Of a stretch of DNA of 64,000 nt, positions 17,809-26,956 are shown in pieces. This DNA comes from Lachnospiraceae bacterium Marseille-Q4251 (lineage in GTDB: Bacteria > Bacillota > Clostridia > Lachnospirales > Lachnospiraceae), in contig JAGTTO010000001.1 in NCBI GenBank assembly GCA_018223435.1, forward strand, positions 3,782,001-3,846,000, in the 5' to 3' direction. The notes beneath the pieces were generated by a model. That model was not told the origin of the DNA. It did no database searches and worked only from the letters and a program-made list of their open reading frames with translations. The translations under genes and the position numbers were made by a program. The number at the start of each line of letters is the position of its first letter. Within the stretch, counting starts at the first letter, position 1.

Positions 17809-18873
17809 TCAGTTGTCGTGGAAGGTGCTCAGGGCATCGTCGGAGCCGCCGAGGATCACCTCGCTGAACTCCTCGCCGATAGTCATTTCCCAGGTGGAGC
17901 CATTATTATGGAAGGTGAGGGGGACGGAGCGGAGGATCGTGGCCTCATTTTCATCCAGGGCTTCCTTCAGAAGCTTCGCCGATTTGTCGGCGATCTCGGA
18001 ATCGGAGGCGCGTAAGGATTCGGTGGTTTCGGCATAGGCGAGAAGTTTCTGCTTATAAGCCTTGAGAACCGAAGCCATGTCAAGGCTCGTGATATCTGCG
18101 CTGGCCGTGGCGTCGTCGCCGTTGACGCGAAGCTGGGTCACATTATAATGGAAGCAGGAGGCGATCTGGGAGGCCAGGCTTAAGTCCACCTGGTCGGACT
18201 GTTCGCTTCCGATGGCGAAGACATCGTGCATGCCAAGATAAGAAACCCAGTCTTCAGGAGAAAAATCCGTAAAGACTCCCAGAGTGGCGTCAGCCACTTC
18301 CTCCGGTGTGAGGAGGTAGGGATCCTTAAGGGCAGTGATGAGACCGCTTACGATCTCGTCTTTCAATTCTTCAGTGGTCTGGATTTTCCAGTTTCCAGAC
18401 TGACGAAGCAGACCAAAACTGGCGGTGGTTGTGCTTTCCTCGTATGTATTGGTTTTCAGGATATCACGAAGAACCGTGAAATAGGAGTTCATCGTGGTTG
18501 CGTCCTCGGTTCTCGGGTCCGCGGAGATCTTTGTCAAAGCCAGGCAGAGATCGTGGGCCAGGGTCTTAGCATCCAGATTTTTGATTTCCACTGTGACCGT
18601 CGCCGTATCCTCGTTGGTTTCCGTGGAGAGAATCGAATAGTCAAAATTCTGAAAGAACAGCCGGACCGCCTCGATGGTTTCTTCTCCGACGTCGGTGTCC
18701 CGGGTCTTGTTCTGAACGAGATCCTGATAGGAAACGAAGTTCTGGATGGTTTTTTCATCCAGTTTTTTGATCTGCTCGAGAGAGGAGCAAACCAGTTTTT
18801 CCGGAGTCTTCGCCCCGCAGCCGGTGAGAAGAAACACCAGAAAGAGAAAAAGGATATTCCGTAAATTTTTCAT
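17809..18873 (-). CDS. Secreted lipoprotein of unknown function (DUF5105/DUF4878-like)
   Basis: A 354-residue lipoprotein. A signal peptide (1-18) ends in the lipobox LLTGC, so the mature protein is anchored on the outer face of the membrane through Cys19. The rest consists of two similar halves with alternating helices and strands, including a phrase like VEIKNLDAKTLAHDLCLAL in the first and ADITSLDMASVLKAYKQKLL in the second. This suggests a duplicated cystatin-like domain, as in the DUF4878/DUF5105 lipoproteins. GGAGG lies five bases ahead of the ATG. No specific function can be assigned. Confidence 0.75.
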   Translation of the reverse strand: MKNLRNILFLFLVFLLTGCGAKTPEKLVCSSLEQIKKLDEKTIQNFVSYQDLVQNKTRDTDVGEETIEAVRLFFQNFDYSILSTETNEDTATVTVEIKNLDAKTLAHDLCLALTKISADPRTEDATTMNSYFTVLRDILKTNTYEESTTTASFGLLRQSGNWKIQTTEELKDEIVSGLITALKDPYLLTPEEVADATLGVFTDFSPEDWVSYLGMHDVFAIGSEQSDQVDLSLASQIASCFHYNVTQLRVNGDDATASADITSLDMASVLKAYKQKLLAYAETTESLRASDSEIADKSAKLLKEALDENEATILRSVPLTFHNNGSTWEMTIGEEFSEVILGGSDDALSTFHDN

Positions 18874-18894
18874 AAGAGCCTCCTTATGCGTGGT

Positions 18895-19170
18895 TTATGC
18901 CGTGAATCTCAGGCGGTATAGAAAGAGAACCGCGATCAGCTCCAGAACGAAGATCAGTGGCAGGCCGTAGCGGAAAGACGCGTGCCGTGTTTTGTGGCGA
19001 AAAAAGAACATGCCCGCAATGGACCCCGGGGAGCCGCCCAGAATCGCGATGAGAAAAAGGGTCCGTTCCGGAATCCGCCATTTCCCCAACTGTGCTTTTC
19101 TCTTGTCGATCCCCATCGAACAGAACCCGATCAGGCTGAAAATAATACACCATCCGATCAAAAATTGCAT
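18895..19170 (-). CDS. DUF1294 family small membrane protein
   Basis: 91 residues with three hydrophobic segments. The DUF1294 signature is clear: DKRKAQLGKWRIPERTL, LGGSPGSIAGM and FRHKTRHASFRYG. The function of the family is unknown. GGAAG precedes the ATG at six bases. It is followed 21 bases later by the lipoprotein gene on the same strand, so the two may be co-transcribed. Confidence 0.85.
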   Translation of the reverse strand: MQFLIGWCIIFSLIGFCSMGIDKRKAQLGKWRIPERTLFLIAILGGSPGSIAGMFFFRHKTRHASFRYGLPLIFVLELIAVLFLYRLRFTA

Positions 19171-19309
19171 GAGAAACTTCCTTTCTTTGATTTGGTTGAG
19201 TCCATTGTAGCGGAAAAGGGGCGCGGTGTCAAATGAAGGCGGAAAACAAAATCTTCACAAAATCAACACAAAATTCAGGTAAAATACGGAACATTAAGGG
19301 AAATTTAAG

Positions 19310-19338
19310 TAGGCACTCCAGAATGAACGTGCTATAAT
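19310..19338 (+). promoter_or_regulatory. Promoter of the ABC export operon
   Basis: TAGGCA (19310-19315), 17-base spacer, TATAAT (19333-19338). The -35 is poor, which suggests activation. Upstream, near 19250-19275, TCACAAAATCA is followed by ACACAAAATTC. This tandem repeat has the spacing seen at OmpR/PhoB-type response-regulator sites; that reading is inference. Confidence 0.55.
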
Positions 19339-19403
19339 GGCACAGTAAACAGGAGCAAACTGGAAGGCACCTGAATAGTTGCATGAATTTTTAGGAGGAG
19401 ACC

Positions 19404-20942
19404 ATGAAAAAAAAGAAAGTGATCGCCGGGGTAGTTCTGGTGGCTGTCATTGCCGCAGGCGGCTCCGGAGTCGTTGTCTGGAAAAAGGTCCAGGACGGAA
19501 CGCTTGAGCTGTCCTTTTTGAAAAAATCAGATAAAACGGAAGGCAGCGTCTATGTGGACTCTGTCGAGAAGATATTGAATCCTGACGTGAGCGGAACCAA
19601 TCAGAGGTTTAGCGGTGTCATTGAGCCTCAGAAAACCTGGAAGATCGAGGCCTCCAGCGATAAAAAGATCAAGGAGATCTATGTGGCGGAGGGAGATCAG
19701 GTAAAGGCCGGACAGGATCTTTTCACCTATGATACCTCAGAGGCAGAGGAGAACCTGGTGGACGCTCAGATCGAGCTGGATCGCTTAAATTCCGATATCG
19801 AGACCACCCAGAAGCAGATCGACACGATGAATAAAGAGCTGGCCAATGTCAAGGATGAGGATCAGCGTCTGGAGTACACAAACCTGATCCAGACCAAGGA
19901 AAATTCCCTGAAGAAGAGCCAGTACGACCTGAAAAAACAGAACGTCACTATTGAGCAGTTGAAAAATACGATTGCGAACGCCACCGTGCAGTCCGAGATG
20001 GACGGTATTGTCAAGAGTATCAACGAGGATGCCGGCAGTTCTTCATATGGATACAGCAGCAATGATGACAGCAATGCCTTCATGACGATTCTTTCTGCCG
20101 GAAACTACCGGGTAAAGGCCACTGCCAATGAACAGAACCGGAGCGCAGTGCAGGCAGGTCTTCCGGTCATCGTTCATTCCAGAGTCAACGACGACGAGAC
20201 CTGGAGCGGCACGATGGGCAGTCTGGACACAGAGAAGACGGCCCAGAACAACAACGACAACTATAATTATGGAAGCAGTTCCAACGACAGTTCCAGCAGC
20301 AATTACAATTTCTATGTGGAGCTGGATGATTCCAGCGACCTGATTCTTGGACAGCACGTCTATGTGGAGATCGACAACGGCCAGTATAAGCATCAGGATG
20401 GCGTATGGCTGAACAGCTACTATATTATACAGAATGGCGACGGCACGGGTTATGTCTGGGCTGCCGATTCTCAGGATAAGATGGAGGAGCGGAAGGTGAC
20501 TCTGGGCGAATACGACGAGGAGCTGGATCTCTATGAGATCACGGACGGCCTCACCAGAGAGGACTACATCGCCTTCCCATCCTCTGATATTCAGGCAGGC
20601 ATGACGGCGGAGCGGAACATCGACAATGCCACAATTGGAACCGGAGCAGCGAGCGCTACAGGCATCGGTGACGGAGAAACCTATATTGGCGGCGACTACA
20701 GTGGCTACAGCGATTACAGCGAGGACGACGGACTCTATGACAGCGGTGATTACAGCCTGGATGAGACCGGAGAAGAATATCTGGATACCGGGGACGGCAA
20801 TGTTGACGATCTGAGCGGGGACGAAGCTTATTACGACGACGGCGTTTATACGGATGACGGAGAGCTTCTGGATGACAGTGCAGACGACGGTGTCACAAAT
20901 CTTGACGGCGAGGAAGAGACCGCTGCTTCTGGGGAGGAATAA
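19404..20942 (+). CDS. MacA/YknX-type efflux adaptor with an acidic C-terminal tail
   Basis: Membrane-anchored HlyD-fold adaptor of an ABC exporter, 512 residues. One transmembrane segment (5-27) is followed by the first lipoyl half (EIYVAEGDQVKAGQDLFTYD, about 92-111) and a coiled-coil hairpin (about 112-190). The second lipoyl half contains VQSEMDGIVKSI. A Ser/Asn-rich insert and beta-barrel domains follow. The last ~100 residues are very acidic and rich in Gly and Tyr (YSGYSDYSEDDG-like). The acidic tail is not part of the MacA fold and may bind cations or cell wall. The ribosome site AGGAGG precedes the ATG. First gene of a four-gene operon. Confidence 0.85.
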   Translation: MKKKKVIAGVVLVAVIAAGGSGVVVWKKVQDGTLELSFLKKSDKTEGSVYVDSVEKILNPDVSGTNQRFSGVIEPQKTWKIEASSDKKIKEIYVAEGDQVKAGQDLFTYDTSEAEENLVDAQIELDRLNSDIETTQKQIDTMNKELANVKDEDQRLEYTNLIQTKENSLKKSQYDLKKQNVTIEQLKNTIANATVQSEMDGIVKSINEDAGSSSYGYSSNDDSNAFMTILSAGNYRVKATANEQNRSAVQAGLPVIVHSRVNDDETWSGTMGSLDTEKTAQNNNDNYNYGSSSNDSSSSNYNFYVELDDSSDLILGQHVYVEIDNGQYKHQDGVWLNSYYIIQNGDGTGYVWAADSQDKMEERKVTLGEYDEELDLYEITDGLTREDYIAFPSSDIQAGMTAERNIDNATIGTGAASATGIGDGETYIGGDYSGYSDYSEDDGLYDSGDYSLDETGEEYLDTGDGNVDDLSGDEAYYDDGVYTDDGELLDDSADDGVTNLDGEEETAASGEE

Positions 20943-20945
20943 ACC

Positions 20946-21635
20946 TTGATTTTGGAAATGCATCATATTTATAAAGATTATTATCCCGGAAACATAGTGG
21001 TGCCGGTGCTGAAAGATGTGAATCTGAATGTGGAAGAAGGCGAGTACCTGGCTATCATGGGACCTTCCGGTTCCGGAAAATCCACACTGATGAATATCAT
21101 TGGCTGTCTCGATAAACCCACCAAGGGCGATTTCAAGCTGGACGGTCTGGATATCCTGAACCTGAGCGAAAATGCTCTGGCGGATGTCCGCCTGAAAAAA
21201 CTCGGCTTCGTCTTTCAGAACTTCCAGCTGCTTCCCCGGCAGACCGCTGTGGAGAATGTAGCCCTTCCCCTGATTTATGCAGGGGTGGGAAAAAGAGAAC
21301 GGCTGAAACGGGCGGCGGCGGCCCTCGATAAAGTAGGGCTTTCTGACCGAATAAATTTCGTTCCGAACCAGCTGTCCGGAGGTCAGAAGCAGCGAGTTGC
21401 CATTGCCCGGGCCATGGTAAACCAGCCAAAGATCCTGCTGGCGGACGAGCCCACCGGAGCATTGGATTCCAAGTCCAGCGCCCAGGTTATGGATCTGTTT
21501 ACCACACTGAATCAGGAAGGCGTGACGGTGATCATGATCACCCATGACAGCCATGTCGCCGGATTCGCGAAACGGAGAGTCGATATCTTCGATGGTGAGA
21601 TATCGGAATATAAGCCTCAGGAGGTGACGCTGTGA
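20946..21635 (+). CDS. ABC transporter ATPase (MacB/YknY/LolD class)
   Basis: Nucleotide-binding subunit of about 229 residues. Walker A is GPSGSGKST, the Q-loop VFQNFQLL, the signature LSGGQKQR, Walker B ILLADEPTGALD and the switch His THD. The start is TTG at 20946, since GGGGAGG lies 8 bases upstream; the nearest ATG (20958) is too far from the site. It overlaps the second adaptor by 4 bases. It would drive the FtsX-fold permease encoded downstream at 24716. Confidence 0.92.
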   Translation: MILEMHHIYKDYYPGNIVVPVLKDVNLNVEEGEYLAIMGPSGSGKSTLMNIIGCLDKPTKGDFKLDGLDILNLSENALADVRLKKLGFVFQNFQLLPRQTAVENVALPLIYAGVGKRERLKRAAAALDKVGLSDRINFVPNQLSGGQKQRVAIARAMVNQPKILLADEPTGALDSKSSAQVMDLFTTLNQEGVTVIMITHDSHVAGFAKRRVDIFDGEISEYKPQEVTL

Positions 21636-24600
21636 AAAAGCGTACGATTATACTAATCACAATTTTCTCGCTGGCGGCAGTAGGCGGTGGAGGATACGGC
21701 ATCTACCACCTGGTCAAAAACGGAGGAAGTCCGGTGGAGGTGACTTCCGTGGCCAACTTAAACCAGGGGTACTGGGGAAGTGAGACCAGCTCCAGCGGAA
21801 CCATCACATCCAAAGCCAATCAGGAAGTCCATCTGGATTCCAATAATGTCATCAATCAGGTCTATGTAAAAGAAGGCGATAAAGTCAAAGTGGGAGACAA
21901 GCTTCTCTCCTACGACACGACCCTTCTGGAGCTGAATCTGGAATCCTACCAGCTGGAAGGAAAATCCATCGAACTGGAGATCAAGGGAGCAGAAAAGGAT
22001 CTGAAGAAGCTGAAGAGTATCACACCGGTGGCGGATAGTTCTTCCTCTACCTCATCGGATCTTTCCAACTTGGAAAATGATGACAGCGGAAGCTATTTGG
22101 ATTCTGACAGCGTGATCGATGATCAGGCGAAAGCAATCCTGAATCCGATGAATCTGACCGCAGCGGCAGAGGGCGGAGAAGAAACACCGACGCCTGAAAC
22201 GGCAGCAGCAGAAACAGCAGCGCCGGAAACGCAGGCGCCAGAGACAAGCCCGGCAAGCCCGGAAACGACAGTGCCGGAAACATCAGCACCGGAAACACAG
22301 GCGCCAGAGACGGCAGCACCGGAAACACAGGCAGCAGAGACAGCGGTACCGGAAACAAAAGCACCGGAAACGACAGCGCCAGAACCATCATCTGCCGGGG
22401 CTGCAGCCGTACAGGCTCAGGAAGCAGAAAGTTCTGATATGATCACACTGGATCCGTCATCAGGAAACGGACTGGGCGGAAATGATCCCGCACCTGCGGT
22501 CAAGACGGAGGATAAGATCCTTAAAATGCTGACTTATCGGAGCAAACCCTTAGAGGGAGACGGGACAAAAGAAAATCCCTATGTGTTTCTCTGTGCAGAC
22601 GGAGCGGTGATCCAGGGCTCTTTCTTAAATAAGATCCTGGGCTTTGTAGAAGACGGTTCTGTAAGAGAAGGCGGCGGAATGACAGAGGATGGCCAGGGCT
22701 GTTACGCCAGACTGGAGATCCGGAAAGGAAACCAGACCGAGGAAGAGGTCCTAAGCACCCTTGATATCGACGGAACAAAGGAGACCGACAAGGCGTTTGC
22801 TAAAGACACCAAATGGCGTTTTGCCGCCAAAGGCGTACAGCTTCCGGCAAACGAGGAAGAGGGTGACGGAAGCCGCCTGACGGCCAAAGACGGAGCGGAC
22901 TTCTGGACCGAGACTATCTCCGATGAGGTGAAAAATGCCACCTCCGAGAGCGAGACCGGTTCCAGTGATGTTACGGATATTGTGATCGGCGGAGACGGGA
23001 GCGAATCTGGAAACACGAGTGAGACCGGCAGCAGTGAGACCGCGGCTTCCGAGACAAACGGGACGGAAACTCCCGGCACAGAAACCGAGACTCCTGTGAC
23101 AGAATCAGAAACGCCGCCGACTGAGACTTCCGCTACAGAAACGTCAGCAACGGAAACAGAAACTCCGGGAAGCGAGACAAATGCGACCGAGGCCCCGGCC
23201 ACTGAGACCGAAGAGCCTGTGACAGAACCGGAAACGCCTGTCACGGAGCCGACAACAGAGACCGAGCCGACTACGGAAACAGAACCGGCCACCGAGACGG
23301 AAACTCCTGCTACAGAACCGGCCACCGAGGAGCCGGAGCCCTCTCCGCTTGAGCGAATCAAGGCAAAGAAGGTCCTGACCTATAATACGAAGCCTTACAG
23401 AGGCGAAGGTACCAAGGAGAATCCCTATGTGTTCTTCTGCGCAGACGGAGCGGTGATCCGGGCATCCTTTATGAACCGGATCCTGGGCTTTAATGAGGCC
23501 GGAACCTCCAGAAAGAATGGAGGAATGAAGGGAGACGGGGAAGGCTGCTATGCAGTTCTTGAGATCCGCGAAGGCGACGAGATGTCCGGCGGTTTTATCA
23601 AATCCCTTCTCATCCGCGGCACCACTCCTACCGAAAAAGCCTTTGCCCCGGATCTCAGCTGGATCTTTACGACCTCCGGGCTGCAGAAGGTAGTTCCGGA
23701 GCTTCCGGATGAAACAGAAGAAACGGAGACGGAAAGTGATGACTGGTATGACCCGCCCTGGGATGATAACAACGGTGACAGCTATACGGCATCAGAACTG
23801 AAGAAGGCAATCGAGGATAAAGAAAAGGAAATCAAGGATCTGCAGCTGAATCAGAGAGAGAATACCCTGAAAATCGAAAAAACTCAGCGTGAGATCGACG
23901 ACTCCACCGTCACCAGCAGTATCCATGGAGTGGTAAAGAGCGTGGGAGACCCCGCCATCGGTGAGGTGGATGGAAAAGCCTTTATCCTTGTCACCAGCGA
24001 TTCCGGCCTTTATGTTCAGGGAACCCTGAGTGAGTCGGATCTCGGAAAAGTCAAGGTTGGAAGCAGGATCAGCGGTTATTCCTATGAATCTTATACTTCT
24101 TTTACCGCGGAAATCACGGAGATCTCCAAATATCCTGCCACTTCCCAGAGCTACTGGTCCAGTGATATGAATCCGAATGCCTCCAGTTATCCGTTCCTGG
24201 CATATATTGAGAATGCGGACGGCCTTTCCGATTATGAATATGCGGAGCTGAAGATTGAAGAAGATGCCAGTACCTCCGCAGACAGTATTTACATTGATAA
24301 AATGTATATCCGAAAGGAAAACGGCCAGAGTTATGTATACATCAAAGGAGAAGACGGTCTGTTGAAAAAACAGTATGTCCGCACCGGAAAGACTCTTTAC
24401 GGCAGCACCATTGAGGTCAAAGAAGGTCTGAGTATCGATGATGCGATTGCTTTTCCATATGGAAAAAATGTCAAAGAGGGAGCGAAGACCAAGGTAGCGA
24501 GCGAGTATGCAGACGATGAGGATGACAACTCCTCTGGAATGGAGAATTATGACAGCGGAATGGACAATATAGACGGCGAAAACTATGACGAGGGCAATTA

Positions 24601-24664
24601 CGACGAAGGATCCTATGAGGAAGGGCCCTACGAGGAAGGCGCCTATGAGGAAGCGGTTTATTGA
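21632..24664 (+). CDS. Giant second efflux adaptor with a duplicated inserted module
   Basis: A 1010-residue HlyD/MacA-type adaptor, about twice the normal size. A transmembrane segment (4-28), first lipoyl half (VYVKEGDKVKVGDKLLSYD) and first coiled-coil arm (about 80-130) are followed by an insert of nearly 590 residues. The second coiled-coil arm (about 719-760), second lipoyl half (TSSIHGVVKSV) and beta-barrel then resume. The insert contains two homologous modules (about 292-405 and 572-691) joined by Thr/Glu/Pro-rich linkers with repeats such as ETQAPETAAP and TETEPTTE. The C-terminal tail repeats YDEGNYDEGSYEEG. The insert would project from the tip of the hairpin, away from the membrane. 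It sits between ATPase and permease genes. Confidence 0.85.
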   Translation: MKKRTIILITIFSLAAVGGGGYGIYHLVKNGGSPVEVTSVANLNQGYWGSETSSSGTITSKANQEVHLDSNNVINQVYVKEGDKVKVGDKLLSYDTTLLELNLESYQLEGKSIELEIKGAEKDLKKLKSITPVADSSSSTSSDLSNLENDDSGSYLDSDSVIDDQAKAILNPMNLTAAAEGGEETPTPETAAAETAAPETQAPETSPASPETTVPETSAPETQAPETAAPETQAAETAVPETKAPETTAPEPSSAGAAAVQAQEAESSDMITLDPSSGNGLGGNDPAPAVKTEDKILKMLTYRSKPLEGDGTKENPYVFLCADGAVIQGSFLNKILGFVEDGSVREGGGMTEDGQGCYARLEIRKGNQTEEEVLSTLDIDGTKETDKAFAKDTKWRFAAKGVQLPANEEEGDGSRLTAKDGADFWTETISDEVKNATSESETGSSDVTDIVIGGDGSESGNTSETGSSETAASETNGTETPGTETETPVTESETPPTETSATETSATETETPGSETNATEAPATETEEPVTEPETPVTEPTTETEPTTETEPATETETPATEPATEEPEPSPLERIKAKKVLTYNTKPYRGEGTKENPYVFFCADGAVIRASFMNRILGFNEAGTSRKNGGMKGDGEGCYAVLEIREGDEMSGGFIKSLLIRGTTPTEKAFAPDLSWIFTTSGLQKVVPELPDETEETETESDDWYDPPWDDNNGDSYTASELKKAIEDKEKEIKDLQLNQRENTLKIEKTQREIDDSTVTSSIHGVVKSVGDPAIGEVDGKAFILVTSDSGLYVQGTLSESDLGKVKVGSRISGYSYESYTSFTAEITEISKYPATSQSYWSSDMNPNASSYPFLAYIENADGLSDYEYAELKIEEDASTSADSIYIDKMYIRKENGQSYVYIKGEDGLLKKQYVRTGKTLYGSTIEVKEGLSIDDAIAFPYGKNVKEGAKTKVASEYADDEDDNSSGMENYDSGMDNIDGENYDEGNYDEGSYEEGPYEEGAYEEAVY
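22505..22846 (+). repeat. Inserted adaptor module, copy 1
   Basis: Encodes a ~114-residue domain with KMLTYRSKPLEG, GTKENPYVFLCADGAVI, a GSFLNKILGF phrase and CYARLEIRKG. It is homologous to copy 2 at 23345. Confidence 0.85.
23345..23704 (+). repeat. Inserted adaptor module, copy 2
   Basis: Encodes KVLTYNTKPYRG, GTKENPYVFFCADGAVI, ASFMNRILGF and CYAVLEIREG, matching copy 1 in the same order. The flanking Thr/Glu/Pro-rich linkers are low-complexity. Confidence 0.85.
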
Positions 24665-24715
24665 TCCGGTTAAGTCAAAATTCCATCGCCAGGGGCGATT
24701 TTCGGAGGTAGAAAA

Positions 24716-25981
24716 GTGTTAGAAAATATAAGATTATCCTTTCAGGGAGTCTGGTCCCACAAGATGCGTTCTCTTCTGACGATGCTCGGTATCATCATTG
24801 GTATCGCATCCATCATCGCCATTGCGTCCACGATTCAGGGAACTAATGAGCAGCTGAAGCAGAACCTTCTGGGAGCAGGAAATAATACGGTAAACGTAAA
24901 ACTCTGCCGGTCCGATTCGGAATATGAATTTGACGATTATACCGGCATCCCGGCCGGCGTCCCGGTCTTTACCGAGAGCGACCGGGAAAAAATGCTGGCT
25001 GTGGAGGGCGTGGAAGATATCACTTTTTACACCAGCCGGAGCTATTCCAGCGACGTCTGGTATCAGAACACGAATCTCCAGGGTGCGTCCATCATGGGTA
25101 TCGACAACCATTATTTCAATACCTGCGGTTATGAGATCCGGACAGGAAGATCCTTCCTCGACAAAGATTACACGGATTTCCGCCGCGTAGCGATTCTGGA
25201 TGACACTGCGGCCACAAGCCTTTTCCAGGAAGACAGCCCTTTAGGAAAAACCATTGAGTTTGGCGGCACTCCCTACATTGTCATCGGCGTAGCCCAGAAA
25301 AAGGATGAATACCAGCCCGTCATCAATTCCATCGACGAGTACAATAGCTTGATGGGCGATTCCGACAGCAGCGGCGTAGTTTACATTCCTTCTGCGGATT
25401 GGGGAATCTCCTTCCAATATGATGAGCCGATGAATATCGTCATCAAGGCGGCCAATACGGACTATATGAAAACCGTGGGAAAAGATGTGAAGAACATTGC
25501 CAACGCTCTTTTAAGCGTAGGAAATAATTCAGATATCAAATACAAGGCAGATAAGATGATCGAGAAGATCGAGGAAGAGCAGAAGATGAACACCGCTGCC
25601 AACCAGCAGCTCATCTGGATCGCCGGTATTTCTCTTCTGGTCGGTGGCATCGGCGTTATGAATATCATGCTCGTGACCGTCACCGAGCGAACCAGCGAGA
25701 TTGGTCTTAAGAAGGCTATCGGAGCCAAGAAAAAGAGGATTCTGGCCCAGTTCCTCACCGAGGCGGCCGTGCTCACCAGTATGGGAGGCATCATCGGTGT
25801 CGTCGTGGGAAATATACTGGCGAAGGTTATATCCAACATGACGGATACGCCGACAGCCATCAGCATTCCCGTTATCGTGGTTTCCGTGGTATTCTCCATG
25901 CTCATCGGTATCCTGTTCGGTCTCCTTCCTTCCATCAAGGCGGCTAACCTGAATCCCATCGATGCCTTGCGTCACGAGTAA
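24716..25981 (+). CDS. MacB/YknZ-type ABC transporter permease (FtsX fold)
   Basis: 421-residue permease. The first transmembrane helix lies at about 17-40 (MRSLLTMLGIIIGIASIIAI). A periplasm-equivalent MacB core domain (about 45-285) follows, then three C-terminal helices with the conserved cytoplasmic turn TSEIGLKKAIGAKKKRIL. It ends with ANLNPIDALRHE, the standard MacB ending. The start is a GTG with GGAGG seven bases upstream. It forms an exporter with the ATPase at 20946 and the two adaptors; the layout resembles Bacillus yknXYZ. Substrate unknown, perhaps a peptide or antimicrobial. Confidence 0.92.
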   Translation: MLENIRLSFQGVWSHKMRSLLTMLGIIIGIASIIAIASTIQGTNEQLKQNLLGAGNNTVNVKLCRSDSEYEFDDYTGIPAGVPVFTESDREKMLAVEGVEDITFYTSRSYSSDVWYQNTNLQGASIMGIDNHYFNTCGYEIRTGRSFLDKDYTDFRRVAILDDTAATSLFQEDSPLGKTIEFGGTPYIVIGVAQKKDEYQPVINSIDEYNSLMGDSDSSGVVYIPSADWGISFQYDEPMNIVIKAANTDYMKTVGKDVKNIANALLSVGNNSDIKYKADKMIEKIEEEQKMNTAANQQLIWIAGISLLVGGIGVMNIMLVTVTERTSEIGLKKAIGAKKKRILAQFLTEAAVLTSMGGIIGVVVGNILAKVISNMTDTPTAISIPVIVVSVVFSMLIGILFGLLPSIKAANLNPIDALRHE

Positions 25982-25990
25982 GCATTTTTC

Positions 25991-26023
25991 AGCTCTCCGG
26001 AAATTCACCGGGGAGCTGTTTTT
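25991..26023 (+). terminator. Terminator of the ABC export operon
   Basis: AGCTCTCCGG (25991-26000) and CCGGGGAGCT (26008-26017) form a 10-bp stem, followed by GTTTTTT. Confidence 0.9.
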
Positions 26024-26047
26024 TGCAGAAAAACGGAAAAAAGGGGC

Positions 26048-26076
26048 TTGCGAAACGCCCCGATCCGTGTTATACT
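26048..26076 (+). promoter_or_regulatory. rpsB-tsf promoter
   Basis: TTGCGA (26048-26053), 17-base spacer, TATACT (26071-26076). A leader of about 100 bases follows, with ATGCGGA repeated near 26103 and 26152. It may hold an S2 feedback site, but I see no firm structure. Confidence 0.75.
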
Positions 26077-26185
26077 GCCATAGTCTAAAATAAAACACGC
26101 ATGCGGATTCCGAGGACGGTGCCCGAAGAGGTTTCCAAGGAAGAATAAAACATGCGGAAGAACAAAACCAAAGGAGATAAAAGAC

Positions 26186-26929
26186 ATGAGCGTTATTTCA
26201 ATGAAACAGTTACTCGAAGCCGGCGTACATTTTGGTCATCAGACCAGAAGATGGAACCCCAAAATGGCTCCCTACATCTACACCGAGAGAAACGGCATCT
26301 ACATCATCGACCTTCAGAAATCTGTAGGAATGGTTGACACCGCATACAAGGCAGTATTTGATATCGCTGCTGAGGGTGGAAACATCCTTTTCGTTGGTAC
26401 CAAGAAACAGGCTCAGGACGCTGTAAAGACCGAGGCTGAGCGCTGCGGAATGTACTATGTAAATGAGAGATGGCTCGGCGGAATGCTGACCAACTTCAAG
26501 ACCATCCAGAGCCGTATCAATCGTCTGAAAGAGATCGAGACCATGGAGCAGGACGGCACTTTCGACGTACTGCCGAAGAAAGAGGTTATCGCTCTTCGCA
26601 AAGAGATGGACAAACTGCAGAAGAACCTGGGCGGAATCAAAGATATGAAGAAGATTCCGGATGCTATCTTCGTAGTAGATCCGAAAAAAGAGAGAATCTG
26701 CGTACAGGAAGCTCATACCCTGGGTATTCCGCTGATCGGTATCGCTGATACCAACTGCGATCCGGAAGAGCTGGACTATGTAATCCCGGGTAACGACGAT
26801 GCAATCCGTGCCGTAAAACTGATCGTTTCCAAGATGGCAGACGCTGTTATCGAGGCAAATCAGGGTGCTGAGGAAGAAGTTTACGAGGGAACCGATGTGG
26901 AGACCGAGGAAGCACCGGTAGAAGAGTAA
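26186..26929 (+). CDS. rpsB: 30S ribosomal protein S2
   Basis: 247 residues, normal length. It begins [27 protein letters not shown], the universal S2 start. It has [27 protein letters not shown] and the C-terminal [25 protein letters not shown] short acidic tail follows. The ribosome site AAAGGAGA precedes the ATG. tsf follows after 27 bases. Confidence 0.98.
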   Translation: MSVISMKQLLEAGVHFGHQTRRWNPKMAPYIYTERNGIYIIDLQKSVGMVDTAYKAVFDIAAEGGNILFVGTKKQAQDAVKTEAERCGMYYVNERWLGGMLTNFKTIQSRINRLKEIETMEQDGTFDVLPKKEVIALRKEMDKLQKNLGGIKDMKKIPDAIFVVDPKKERICVQEAHTLGIPLIGIADTNCDPEELDYVIPGNDDAIRAVKLIVSKMADAVIEANQGAEEEVYEGTDVETEEAPVEE

Positions 26930-26956
26930 TCATCATACGACGGAGGGAATGTAAAA

